Assembly (NCBI GenBank): GCA_014803435.1
Contig: JACYFD010000001.1
Span: 62,001 to 126,000 of the forward strand
Source of the DNA: Cellulosimicrobium terreum
Lineage (GTDB): Bacteria > Actinomycetota > Actinomycetes > Actinomycetales > Cellulomonadaceae
DNA: 64,000 bases
Direction: 5' to 3'
Of this stretch, positions 26,000 through 33,943 are shown piece by piece (positions within the stretch are counted from its first letter, which is position 1; each line of letters starts with the position of its first letter). The notes under the pieces were generated by a model. It was not told the DNA's origin and did not search any database. It saw only the letters and a program-made list of their open reading frames with translations. The position numbers and the translations under genes were made by a program.

Positions 26000-27702
26000 C
26001 CAGGGAGACGACGACTCGCAGGCGCCGGCCGCAGCACACGCCGACCGGTGCCAGCCGTCGTGACTACCATCCCGACCGCATGACCGAGCAGCAACGGATC
26101 AACCGGGCCATCGCCATGTCGAACACGCCCACTCTGACGACCCTTCTCGATGCGTGCACCAAGCGAGTTGGCCGTCCTGCCCTGCTGAGCTACGCCCTCC
26201 TGGCCCGCATCCTGTTCTTCCACACGTTGACGAACCCGGCGACGCTGACCATCGCGTCGGTCGCTCGCACCGTGGCGGAGATGTCACCACGGGCCCGCGC
26301 CCAGCTCGAGATCCCCGAGAACTGGGTCGCCACCAGCGACGCCCGCACGGGCCTGGACAAGAGGATCCTCGACCGCCTCCACGCTCTGAGCGCCGCCACC
26401 AGGGCTGGCGTGACCGTCGACCACGACCACACCTTGTGGGTCAACGCCGACACCGGGGAGATCGACCCGTGCCCGACGTCGTGCCCGGCCCTGACCCTGA
26501 CCCCCGAGCAGATCCACTCCACGATCGTCCAAGCAGGTCTGCCCACCACGTTCCCGCGCATACCTGCGGTCGCGATCGACGGAACCGACGTGGAGTCGTA
26601 CTACGCGGCCTACCCTCATGACGCCCTCCCCCCGGACGGACGGATCTGCGCCGACCGGGAAGCGCGCTGGGGCAAGCGCACCGCCACCAACAGGCGCCCC
26701 ACCGAGTTCTACGTCGGTTTCGAACTCCACCTGGCGACCTACATCGCAGGCGAGGGCACCGGTAAGAATGTCCCTCTGCTGTGCGCTGGCATGGCACTGC
26801 GCTCCGGCGTGACCGACCGCATCGGAGCTGCCCTCGCCCTGATCGATGCCGTCATGAGCCACGGCGACGTCACCGAGGCGCTCTTCGACCGCGGCTACAC
26901 GATGGCCACGGGCGAGCACTTTGCCCGACAGCTGCGAAACCGCGGCGTCGAGGTCGTCTTCGACCTGCACTCGTCACAGCGCGGTACCCGCCCTGGCCCC
27001 GTCCCCGGCACCCTGTGGATCGACGGCAGCCTGTACTGCGCCGCTATCCCGACGAACCTGCGCCAGCTCGAACCTCCACGGATCGGCCAGACCGCCGGTG
27101 ACAATGCCCGTGTCCGCGAGCTCTTCGACGCCCGCGAACCCTTCCGGTTCACCCGGCACAGCCGCCGCAACGACGCCCTGGGCACCCAGCGCTACAAAGG
27201 TCCGGCCCTGGCGGGTCACGTCCGCTGCCCCAACACGCCAGCCTCGATGCGGCGTAGCCAGGACATACCCACCACCACCTGTACCCCGGGCTCAGCCTGC
27301 GGCTGCGGCATCACCCTTACCGTGCCTGACACCCTGCACGAACGAGACCGCCAACGTCTGCCCTGGCAGTCCACCGCCTGGGCCAGCTCCTACCATCGCC
27401 GTAACCGCATCGAGAGTCTCAACTCGAAGATCCGCGTCCACGACGCCAACGTCAACCACGGCTTCATCAGAGTCCGCGGACTCAATCCCACCGCACTGCT
27501 CCTCGCGTTCACCCTCGCCGCCTACAACGCCCGCGAGCTCTACCGATGGCACGTCGCCGCCGGCATCGACGAACCCTGGCAGTCGTACCTCGGCGAGCCC
27601 ATAGACGACCGGCCCATCGGCTACACCACCCGCTCCCGCACCAAGCCCCGACGAGGACCACCTCGCACGGCCGGCACCGCCCGCCACGACCCGACCACCT
27701 GA
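25996..27702 (+). CDS. DDE transposase-like protein paired with the recombinase-like gene
   Basis: A 568-residue protein with a DDE RNase-H-type layout: AVAIDGTDVESYYAAY (Asp195), EALFDRGYTMATGEHFA (Asp298) and YHRRNRIESLNSKIR (Glu473). A Cys cluster (Cys411, 429, 435, 437) before the last motif could hold a metal. The N-terminal ~110 residues are helical and may bind DNA. No terminal inverted repeats typical of an insertion sequence were found around it; instead it sits beside the tRNA-Leu end of the island and overlaps the tyrosine-recombinase-like gene. It may act in site-specific insertion of the cassettes, an inference from position. Confidence 0.75.
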   Translation: MTRETTTRRRRPQHTPTGASRRDYHPDRMTEQQRINRAIAMSNTPTLTTLLDACTKRVGRPALLSYALLARILFFHTLTNPATLTIASVARTVAEMSPRARAQLEIPENWVATSDARTGLDKRILDRLHALSAATRAGVTVDHDHTLWVNADTGEIDPCPTSCPALTLTPEQIHSTIVQAGLPTTFPRIPAVAIDGTDVESYYAAYPHDALPPDGRICADREARWGKRTATNRRPTEFYVGFELHLATYIAGEGTGKNVPLLCAGMALRSGVTDRIGAALALIDAVMSHGDVTEALFDRGYTMATGEHFARQLRNRGVEVVFDLHSSQRGTRPGPVPGTLWIDGSLYCAAIPTNLRQLEPPRIGQTAGDNARVRELFDAREPFRFTRHSRRNDALGTQRYKGPALAGHVRCPNTPASMRRSQDIPTTTCTPGSACGCGITLTVPDTLHERDRQRLPWQSTAWASSYHRRNRIESLNSKIRVHDANVNHGFIRVRGLNPTALLLAFTLAAYNARELYRWHVAAGIDEPWQSYLGEPIDDRPIGYTTRSRTKPRRGPPRTAGTARHDPTT

Positions 27703-27860
27703 AACACCGGCAGCACCGCCGGACAGGTCAGTACGCCCCGGAACGGCTCGAAGTCGTCCCGACCGCCCGCTGAGCCAGCCCGATCAGCACCACACAGGCC
27801 GCGCCGTCGTGCATCACCTCGCCGCGAGACCACGCAGGACCGCACCAACCACCCAGAAAC

Positions 27861-27939
27861 GACGAAAGTCCCGGCCGGAGTATCCCGGCCGGGACTTTTC
27901 GAAGTTCGCTGCTCTCGAAACCGAGAACAGCCCCACGTG
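27861..27939. repeat. Structured island repeat R5, tRNA-Leu terminator copy
   Basis: Perfect 14-bp hairpin arms at 27865-27878 and 27885-27898, and CACGTG at 27934-27939 (69 bp from hairpin start), the latter overlapping the last bases of tRNA-Leu. In the tRNA direction the hairpin lies just downstream, so it serves as the tRNA terminator. The AGGCACAC pair is absent because the tRNA occupies that side. Confidence 0.75.
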
Positions 27940-28020
27940 CGCGAGGGGGGACTTGAACCCCCACGCCCTTTCGGACACTGGCACCTGAAGCCAGCGCGTC
28001 TGCCATTCCGCCACTCGCGC
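27938..28020 (-). tRNA. tRNA-Leu (CAG)
   Basis: The 7-bp acceptor stem GCGCGAG/CTCGCGC, the anticodon stem CTGGC/GCCAG with loop TTCAGGT (anticodon CAG), a variable arm and a T-arm with GTTCAAG are all present. CCA is not encoded. The 3' end abuts the island core. The stretch 28021-28311 beyond it holds the promoter region of the fhaA operon and no gene. Confidence 0.93.
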
Positions 28021-28311
28021 GTGCCGCAGAAGACTAGCACGCAGGCCGCTTCGCCCAGGAATCGCGCGGACCCAGCGGCGTGACGCCTACCGCGCGCGGT
28101 CCGCGCGTGTCGGCGCGTAGGCGCGGCACCGCAGGGGCGCGTTCACACGCTCCACCCGTGTTCCCCACGACGGACCCCGACATCGGTGCACAAAACGGCC
28201 CGAGTGCGCAGACGCGGTCGATACGATCTAGGTAGTCTGCCTGGACGTGTGTCGGCAGGAGATCGCACGGCCGGTGCACGAGCAGGCACAGCACGATCGG
28301 GAGGAGGTGGC

Positions 28312-29019
28312 ATGGGAGTCCTGGATCGCTTCGAGAAGGGCGTGGAGCGCGTCGTCAACAACGCGTTCTCCAAGGTCGGACGCAGCGAGGTCAAGCCGGT
28401 CGAGCTCGCGAGCGCGCTACGTCGCGAGGTCGACGACCGCGCCGCCGTGGTGGACCGCGACCGGACGGTCGTGCCGAACGAGTTCACGATCGAGCTGTCT
28501 CCGGACGACTTCGGCCAGGTCGAGGCGTGGGGCGCGGAGACGCTCGCGGACGAGCTGGCGTCGAACGTCACGCAGTACGCGTCGTCGCAGCACTACGCGT
28601 TCGTCGGACCGGTGAGCGTGAGCTTCGAGCAGGTCGACGCCCTGGAGACGGGCCGTTTCCAGCTGCGGTCGGCGAGCGTGCGGGGCAACGTGGCACCGGC
28701 AACATCGGCATCGCCGAGTGCGCGCCACCCCCTGGTCGACATCGACGGCCAGCGCTATCTCCTGACGGGTCCCGTGACGGTGATCGGCCGCGGCTCGGAG
28801 GCGGACATCGTCGTCGACGACCCGGGCGTCTCGCGTCGACACCTCGAGATCCGGGTGACGGCGGACGGGGTGATCGCCTCGGACATGGGTTCGACCAACG
28901 GCTTGTTCGTGGAGGGTCACCAGGTCCCCGCGGCCACGCTCCTGGACGGCAACTCCTTGACCATCGGGCGTACACGCATCATGTTCTGGACCGGCGCGTC
29001 CGACAACGAGGAGTGGTGA
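28312..29019 (+). CDS. fhaA: FhaA: DUF3662 and FHA domain protein
   Basis: A 235-residue protein: N-terminal DUF3662 domain (MGVLDRFEKGVERVVNNAFS, about 1-120) and C-terminal FHA domain (about 140-230, VIGRGSEADIVVDDPGVSRR and SDMGSTNGLFVEG). FHA domains bind phosphothreonine; FhaA is a partner of PknB-type kinases in cell-wall synthesis and lipid-II flipping control. The ATG at 28312 follows GGGAGGAGG. It is the first gene of a seven-gene operon for growth and kinase signalling. A TACGAT-like -10 element lies near 28220. Confidence 0.93.
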   Translation: MGVLDRFEKGVERVVNNAFSKVGRSEVKPVELASALRREVDDRAAVVDRDRTVVPNEFTIELSPDDFGQVEAWGAETLADELASNVTQYASSQHYAFVGPVSVSFEQVDALETGRFQLRSASVRGNVAPATSASPSARHPLVDIDGQRYLLTGPVTVIGRGSEADIVVDDPGVSRRHLEIRVTADGVIASDMGSTNGLFVEGHQVPAATLLDGNSLTIGRTRIMFWTGASDNEEW

Positions 29020-29029
29020 TCCGGCCCGC

Positions 29030-29545
29030 ATGACCGACCTCACGTTCACCCTGCTGCGGCTGGGCTATCTGGTGCTGCTCTGGGTGTTCGTGCTCTCCGC
29101 CATCGGGGTGCTGCGCCGCGACCTGTACGGCACGCGGTCGACGCCGCGGGGGAAGCGGGCCGAGAAGCGCGCGGAGAAGGCGGGCCGCCCCGCGCCGTCG
29201 GGCCCGACGCCGGTGGCCGAGCCGCCCCGGCAGCGCGGTGCGAGCCAGGGTGCAGGTCTGTCCCGCCTGGTCGTGACGTCCGGTCCGCTCACGGGCACGA
29301 CGATCCCGCTCACGGCGTCGTCCATCCTCATGGGCCGGGCGCCGAGCTGCACGCTCGTGCTCGACGACGACTACTCCTCGTCGCGGCACGCCCGGATCTT
29401 CCCGCAGAACGGCGGCTGGTTCGTCGAGGACCTGGGGTCGACGAACGGCACGTACGTCGACGGGCAGCGCATCGGTCAGATCACGCCGCTCGCCCAGGGC
29501 ACGCAGGTCCGTATCGGTCAGTCCGTCGTCGAGCTGCAGAGGTAG
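29030..29545 (+). CDS. fhaB: FhaB/FipA: membrane-anchored FHA protein
   Basis: A 171-residue protein with one N-terminal membrane segment (about 7-27), a basic linker and a C-terminal FHA domain (LMGRAPSCTLVLDDDYSSSR, then EDLGSTNGTYVDG). It recognises phosphothreonine made by the downstream kinases and links them to the divisome or elongation machinery. It starts 10 nt after fhaA and is 8 nt from pstP. Confidence 0.93.
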   Translation: MTDLTFTLLRLGYLVLLWVFVLSAIGVLRRDLYGTRSTPRGKRAEKRAEKAGRPAPSGPTPVAEPPRQRGASQGAGLSRLVVTSGPLTGTTIPLTASSILMGRAPSCTLVLDDDYSSSRHARIFPQNGGWFVEDLGSTNGTYVDGQRIGQITPLAQGTQVRIGQSVVELQR

Positions 29546-29553
29546 AGCCGGTC

Positions 29554-30906
29554 GTGAACATCGCCCTGCGCTACGCCGCGCGGTCCGACGTCGGGCTCGT
29601 GCGCTCGAACAACCAGGACTCCGGCTATGCCGGCCCCAACCTCCTCGTCGTCGCGGACGGCATGGGCGGTCACGCGGGCGGCGACGTCGCGTCCGCCCTC
29701 GCGATCGCCGCCATCACGCCGTTGGACACGCCCGAGCACGGGCCGGACGAGGCTCTGGCCGAGCTCGAGCGCTCGATCGACGCCGCGCGGCAGGACCTCG
29801 TCCGTGCCAGCGAGGACGACCCCAAGCTCGCCGGGATGGGCACCACGGTGACCGCGATCCTGCGTGCGGGCAGCAAGCTCGCGATGGCACATCTCGGCGA
29901 CTCGCGCGCCTACCTGCTGCACGACGGCGAGCTCGCGCAGGTCACGACCGACCACACGTTCGTCCAGCACCTCGTCGACACGGGCCGCATCTCGCCGGAC
30001 GAGGCGGAGACGCACCCGCAGCGCAACGTCGTCATGCGCGTCCTCGGTGACTTCGACATCGACCTCACGCCCGACATGTCGGTGCGCGAGGCCAAGCCGG
30101 GCGACCGGTGGATGCTCTGCTCCGACGGTCTCTCGGGCTTCGTCGGCGTGCACACGCTCGAGCAGGTGCTGAGCGAGACGCCCGACGTCGACGAGTGCGC
30201 CGACCTGCTGCTCCAGCTCGCGCTGGACGCCGGCAGCACCGACAACGTGACGGTGCTCGTCGCGGACGTCGTCGACACGGACGCGACCGACGGCGAGACG
30301 CCCTCCGCGGCGGTGGAGGTCGTCGGGTCCGCGGCGAACGAGCCCGTGCTGCCTGCGGCCGGAGCCGCCGCCGGAGCGACCGGCCCCGGGGACGACGTCG
30401 AGCCCGTCGAGGGCGGCGCACCGACCACGGACGAGGACCCCGACGGCGCGTCGGACGACGACGTCCGGCCCGGCCGCGCGCCCCGGCGCTGGGTCACGGT
30501 CGTCGCGGTGCTGCTGCTCGTCGTCGGGCTGGGTGTCGCCGGGTGGGCCGGCTACCGCTGGACGCAGGAGCAGTACTACGTAGGCGTCGCGGACGGGCAG
30601 GTCGCGGTGTTCCGCGGCATCCCGGAGAGCGCCGGACCCGTCACGCTCTCGACGCCGGTCGAGCTCACGGGCACGCTCGTGACGGACCTCCCGGGGTACG
30701 TCGTCGACCGGCTGGAGTCGTCCATCCCCGCGGACTCGCTGGAGGACGCGCGCGCCCGCGCGGACCGTCTCGTCGCGGACGCGACGGCACCGGACGACGA
30801 GACGACCGCGCCCGACACCACGGACGAGCCGACCGACGAGCCGACCGACGAGCCCTCCCCGTCACCCACGACCACCACGACCGACGAGCCGGACGAGGGG
30901 GCCTGA
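29554..30906 (+). CDS. pstP: PstP: PP2C-type Ser/Thr phosphatase with membrane anchor
   Basis: A 450-residue protein starting at GTG 29554. Residues 1-235 form the PP2C catalytic domain: NQDSGYAGPNLLVVADGMGG, AHLGDSRAYLLHDG, and CSDGLSGFV with metal-binding Asp residues. An acidic linker is followed by one membrane segment (about 312-333, WVTVVAVLLLVVGLGVAGWA) and an extracellular part ending in an Asp/Glu/Pro/Thr-rich tail. It dephosphorylates the PknA/PknB kinases and their targets. Its TGA shares one base with the ATG of the next gene. Confidence 0.93.
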   Translation: MNIALRYAARSDVGLVRSNNQDSGYAGPNLLVVADGMGGHAGGDVASALAIAAITPLDTPEHGPDEALAELERSIDAARQDLVRASEDDPKLAGMGTTVTAILRAGSKLAMAHLGDSRAYLLHDGELAQVTTDHTFVQHLVDTGRISPDEAETHPQRNVVMRVLGDFDIDLTPDMSVREAKPGDRWMLCSDGLSGFVGVHTLEQVLSETPDVDECADLLLQLALDAGSTDNVTVLVADVVDTDATDGETPSAAVEVVGSAANEPVLPAAGAAAGATGPGDDVEPVEGGAPTTDEDPDGASDDDVRPGRAPRRWVTVVAVLLLVVGLGVAGWAGYRWTQEQYYVGVADGQVAVFRGIPESAGPVTLSTPVELTGTLVTDLPGYVVDRLESSIPADSLEDARARADRLVADATAPDDETTAPDTTDEPTDEPTDEPSPSPTTTTTDEPDEGA

Positions 30907-32477
30907 TGACGACGGTCGACACCGTCGAGGCCCGTCCCCGCCGCGGCGCGGAGCTCGGCCTGCTCGTCCTCGCGCTCGCGATCGGCATCGGTGCGTACGC
31001 GATCGTCGCGCTGCAGCTCACCGACGAGCTGCCGGAGCACTTCACGCTGGTCAGCGGCGGGATCGTGGTGTTCGCCCTCGGCGCGCACGTGCTGCTGCGG
31101 TTCCTCGCCCCGTACGCGGACGAGGTGATGCTCCCGGTCGTGGTCGCGCTCAACGGCATCGGCCTGGCGATGATCTACCGCATCGACCTCGGGTCGCAGG
31201 TCACCGGGGGCGACCAGAACCTGGCCCCGGGCCAGCTCCAGTTCACCGCGATGAGCATCGTGGCCGCGTTCGCGGTGATCTGGCTGCTGCGCGACCACCG
31301 CGTGCTGCGCCGCTACACGTACACCGCGATGGTCGTGGGCATCGTCCTGGTCGCGCTGCCGCTGGTGCCCGGCCTGGGCGTGAACATCCACGGCGCGGAG
31401 ATCTGGATCAACGTCTTCGGTTACTCGCTCCAGCCGGCCGAGTTCGCGAAGATCGCGTTCGCGATCTTCTTCGCCGGCTACCTCGTGACGAACCGGGACA
31501 CACTCGCCCTCGCCGGGCCCAAGGTCCTGGGGCTGCAGCTCCCGCGCCTGCGCGACCTCGGCCCGATCATCATCGTGTGGCTCGTGTCGCTCGCGATCCT
31601 CGTGTTCGAGCGCGACCTGGGGACGTCGCTGCTGTTCTTCGGCCTGTTCGTCGCGATGCTGTACATCGCGACGGAGCGCGTGAGCTGGGTCGTCATCGGT
31701 CTGCTGCTGTTCGCGGTGGGAGCCGTCGCGGCGACGCTGGCGTTCAGTCACGTCGAGGCACGCGTCGACGTGTGGCTCCACCCGTTCGACGCCGACATCT
31801 ACGGGCGCGACCCGGGCGGCTCCGGCCAGCTCGTGGGCGGCCTGTTCGGCCTCGCGAACGGCGGCCTGTTCGGCACGGGCTGGGGCGCGGGCTACCCGCG
31901 GCTGGTGCCGTTCGCGCAGTCCGACTTCATCTACTCCTCGCTGGGCGAGGAGCTGGGCCTGACGGGCCTGCTCGCGATCCTGCTGTGCTACCTCGTCCTC
32001 GTGGAGCGCGGCCTGCGCACCGCCGTCGGCGTGCGCGACGGCTTCGGCAAGCTCCTCGCCGGTGGCCTCGCGTTCGTCATGGCGTGGCAGCTGTTCGTCG
32101 TCGTCGGCGGCATCACGCGCATCATCCCGCTCACGGGCCTGACGATGCCGTTCGTCGCGCAGGGCGGCTCGTCGCTCCTCGCGAACTGGCTGGTCGTGGG
32201 CCTGCTGCTGCGCATCTCCGACGACGCGCGGCGACCCTCGTCCCTGCCCGTGCGCGGACAGGTCGCGCCGGGCGGCGCACGGCCGCGCACGGAGCCCTTC
32301 CTCGTCGCGAGCGCCGGCCACGCCGTCGGTGACGTGCCCGACGACGCCCCGACGGTCGTCGGGAACCGTGCGGACGGTCCTGGCGCTGCCGGGCAGACCG
32401 GTCGCGGCCCGGAGCCCGACGACGACCGGACCACCCAGGTCGTCGACCTCGACCCGAGGCCGGGTGGTGACCGGTGA
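30906..32477 (+). CDS. rodA: FtsW/RodA/SpoVE-family peptidoglycan glycosyltransferase
   Basis: A 523-residue polytopic SEDS protein that polymerises lipid II into glycan strands, working with the transpeptidase encoded next. It shows GYSLQPAEFAKIAFAIFFAG, FERDLGTSLLFFGLF (the conserved catalytic Asp region), and LGEELGLTGLLAILL. A Pro/Asp-rich cytoplasmic tail ends the protein. It overlaps pstP by one base and pbpA by 4 nt. In this operon position the RodA-type assignment is standard. Confidence 0.92.
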   Translation: MTTVDTVEARPRRGAELGLLVLALAIGIGAYAIVALQLTDELPEHFTLVSGGIVVFALGAHVLLRFLAPYADEVMLPVVVALNGIGLAMIYRIDLGSQVTGGDQNLAPGQLQFTAMSIVAAFAVIWLLRDHRVLRRYTYTAMVVGIVLVALPLVPGLGVNIHGAEIWINVFGYSLQPAEFAKIAFAIFFAGYLVTNRDTLALAGPKVLGLQLPRLRDLGPIIIVWLVSLAILVFERDLGTSLLFFGLFVAMLYIATERVSWVVIGLLLFAVGAVAATLAFSHVEARVDVWLHPFDADIYGRDPGGSGQLVGGLFGLANGGLFGTGWGAGYPRLVPFAQSDFIYSSLGEELGLTGLLAILLCYLVLVERGLRTAVGVRDGFGKLLAGGLAFVMAWQLFVVVGGITRIIPLTGLTMPFVAQGGSSLLANWLVVGLLLRISDDARRPSSLPVRGQVAPGGARPRTEPFLVASAGHAVGDVPDDAPTVVGNRADGPGAAGQTGRGPEPDDDRTTQVVDLDPRPGGDR

Positions 32478-33943
32478 ACGTCCCGATCCGTCGCGTCGCG
32501 ACGGTCGTCCTCGTCATGTTCCTCGCGCTCATGGTGTCCACGACCTACATCCAGTTCTTCCGCGCGGAAGCCCTGGACAACGACCCGCGCAACGTCCGCA
32601 CGATCTACCGCGAGTACGACAACTTCCGCGGCCCGATCGTCGTGGCGGGCGACGCCGTGGCGTCGTCGGCGCCGGTCGACGACCCGTTCGGCTTCCAGCG
32701 CTCCTACACTCACGGCGAGCTGTACGCCCCCGTGACCGGGTACTTCTCCGTCGTCAACGGCACGTCGGAGGTCGAGCGCGCCGAGAACGACTACCTCAAC
32801 GGCGACGCGAGCTCGCTGTGGCTGGACCGCCTCACCGGTCTCGTCACGGGCGAGCAGCCGCAGGGCGCGTCGGTCGAGCTGACGATCGACGCGAAGGCCC
32901 AGCAGGCCGCGTGGGACGCGCTCGGCGACCAGCGCGGCGCCGTCGTCGCGCTCGAGCCGACGACGGGGCGGGTCCTCGCGCTCGTGTCGAAGCCCAGCTA
33001 CGACCCGAACACGCTCGCCTCGCACGACACGGGCGAGGCCAGCGCCGCCTTCCAGGAGCTCGCGAACGCCGACGGGGACCCGATGAGCAACCGGGCGATC
33101 CGCGGCAACACCTACCCGCCGGGGTCGACGTTCAAGCTCGTCACGTCCGCGGCAGCGCTCGAGTCCGGCGACTACACGCCCGAGACGGTCATCCCGGCCC
33201 CGGACGAGCTCCCGTACCCGCAGTCGACCCAGACGATGAAGAACTTCGGCGGCATCCGGTGCTCGCCGACGGGCGAGATGACGCTCGCCGACGCGCTGCG
33301 GATCTCGTGCAACACCGCGTTCGGGGACCTGGGCCTGACGCTCGGGGACGACGTGCTGCGCGACCAGGCGCAGGACTTCGGGTTCGACGACGGATCGCTC
33401 ACGATCCCGATGGACGTCACCGCGAGCCACTTCCCGACCGACGACACCGAGGAGTCCGACGCGGGCGGCACGGCGCGCGCCGCGATCGGCCAGGGCGACG
33501 TGCGCGCCACCCCGCTGCAGATGGCCATGGTCTCCGCAGCGATCGCGAACGACGGCGTCGAGATGGCCCCGTACACGGTCGAGACCGTGCGCAACCCTGA
33601 CCTCGACGTCGTGCGCCAGACGGACCCGCGCCGCCTGCGCACGTCGGTGTCGCCGGAGACGGCGGAGCAGCTCACGCAGATGATGCTCGGCGTGGTGCAG
33701 AACGGGTCGGGCACCGCCGCCCAGATCCCCGGCGTGCAGGTCGCGGGCAAGACCGGCACGGCCGAGAACGACCCGGCCAAGGCGCCGCATGCGTGGTTCA
33801 CGTCGTTCGCGCCGGCCGACGACCCGCAGGTCGCCGTCGCCGTGATCGTGGAGAACGGCGGATCCAGCGGGAGCGAGGCGACCGGAGGCGCGGTCGCCGC
33901 CCCCATCGCGAAGGCCGTCATCGAGGCGGTGCTCAACGGATGA
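32474..33943 (+). CDS. pbpA: PbpA: class B penicillin-binding protein (transpeptidase)
   Basis: A 489-residue protein starting at GTG 32474 inside the rodA end. One N-terminal membrane segment (about 9-28) anchors an extracellular transpeptidase with the catalytic motifs STFK (Ser218-Lys221), SCN (278-280, in place of SXN) and KTGT (426-429). It cross-links the glycan made by RodA. The length and the missing large dimerisation domain fit the actinobacterial PbpA group. Overlaps with both neighbours show tight coexpression. Confidence 0.93.
   Translation: MNVPIRRVATVVLVMFLALMVSTTYIQFFRAEALDNDPRNVRTIYREYDNFRGPIVVAGDAVASSAPVDDPFGFQRSYTHGELYAPVTGYFSVVNGTSEVERAENDYLNGDASSLWLDRLTGLVTGEQPQGASVELTIDAKAQQAAWDALGDQRGAVVALEPTTGRVLALVSKPSYDPNTLASHDTGEASAAFQELANADGDPMSNRAIRGNTYPPGSTFKLVTSAAALESGDYTPETVIPAPDELPYPQSTQTMKNFGGIRCSPTGEMTLADALRISCNTAFGDLGLTLGDDVLRDQAQDFGFDDGSLTIPMDVTASHFPTDDTEESDAGGTARAAIGQGDVRATPLQMAMVSAAIANDGVEMAPYTVETVRNPDLDVVRQTDPRRLRTSVSPETAEQLTQMMLGVVQNGSGTAAQIPGVQVAGKTGTAENDPAKAPHAWFTSFAPADDPQVAVAVIVENGGSSGSEATGGAVAAPIAKAVIEAVLNG

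Larger units (their letters stand above)
12897..27939. mobile_element. Genomic island of tandem cassettes at tRNA-Leu(CAG)
   Basis: The island spans from the CACGTG core of R1 to the CACGTG core overlapping the tRNA-Leu 3' end. Five repeats (R1-R5) in the same orientation cut it into units of about 2.2, 3.3, 0.17 and 9.3 kb. Gene content is unlike the flanks: hypothetical, toxin-like and defence-like genes, with locally lower GC around 18.8-21.7 kb. Recombination genes are found only in the unit touching the tRNA. Insertion at a tRNA 3' end with duplicated ends is the classic mark of integrative elements; the order of insertions is inferred. Confidence 0.75.

Noticed and set aside
27703..27864. 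Small RNA gene between the DDE gene and R5
   Set aside because: No promoter or conserved structure could be shown apart from the R5 hairpin itself.
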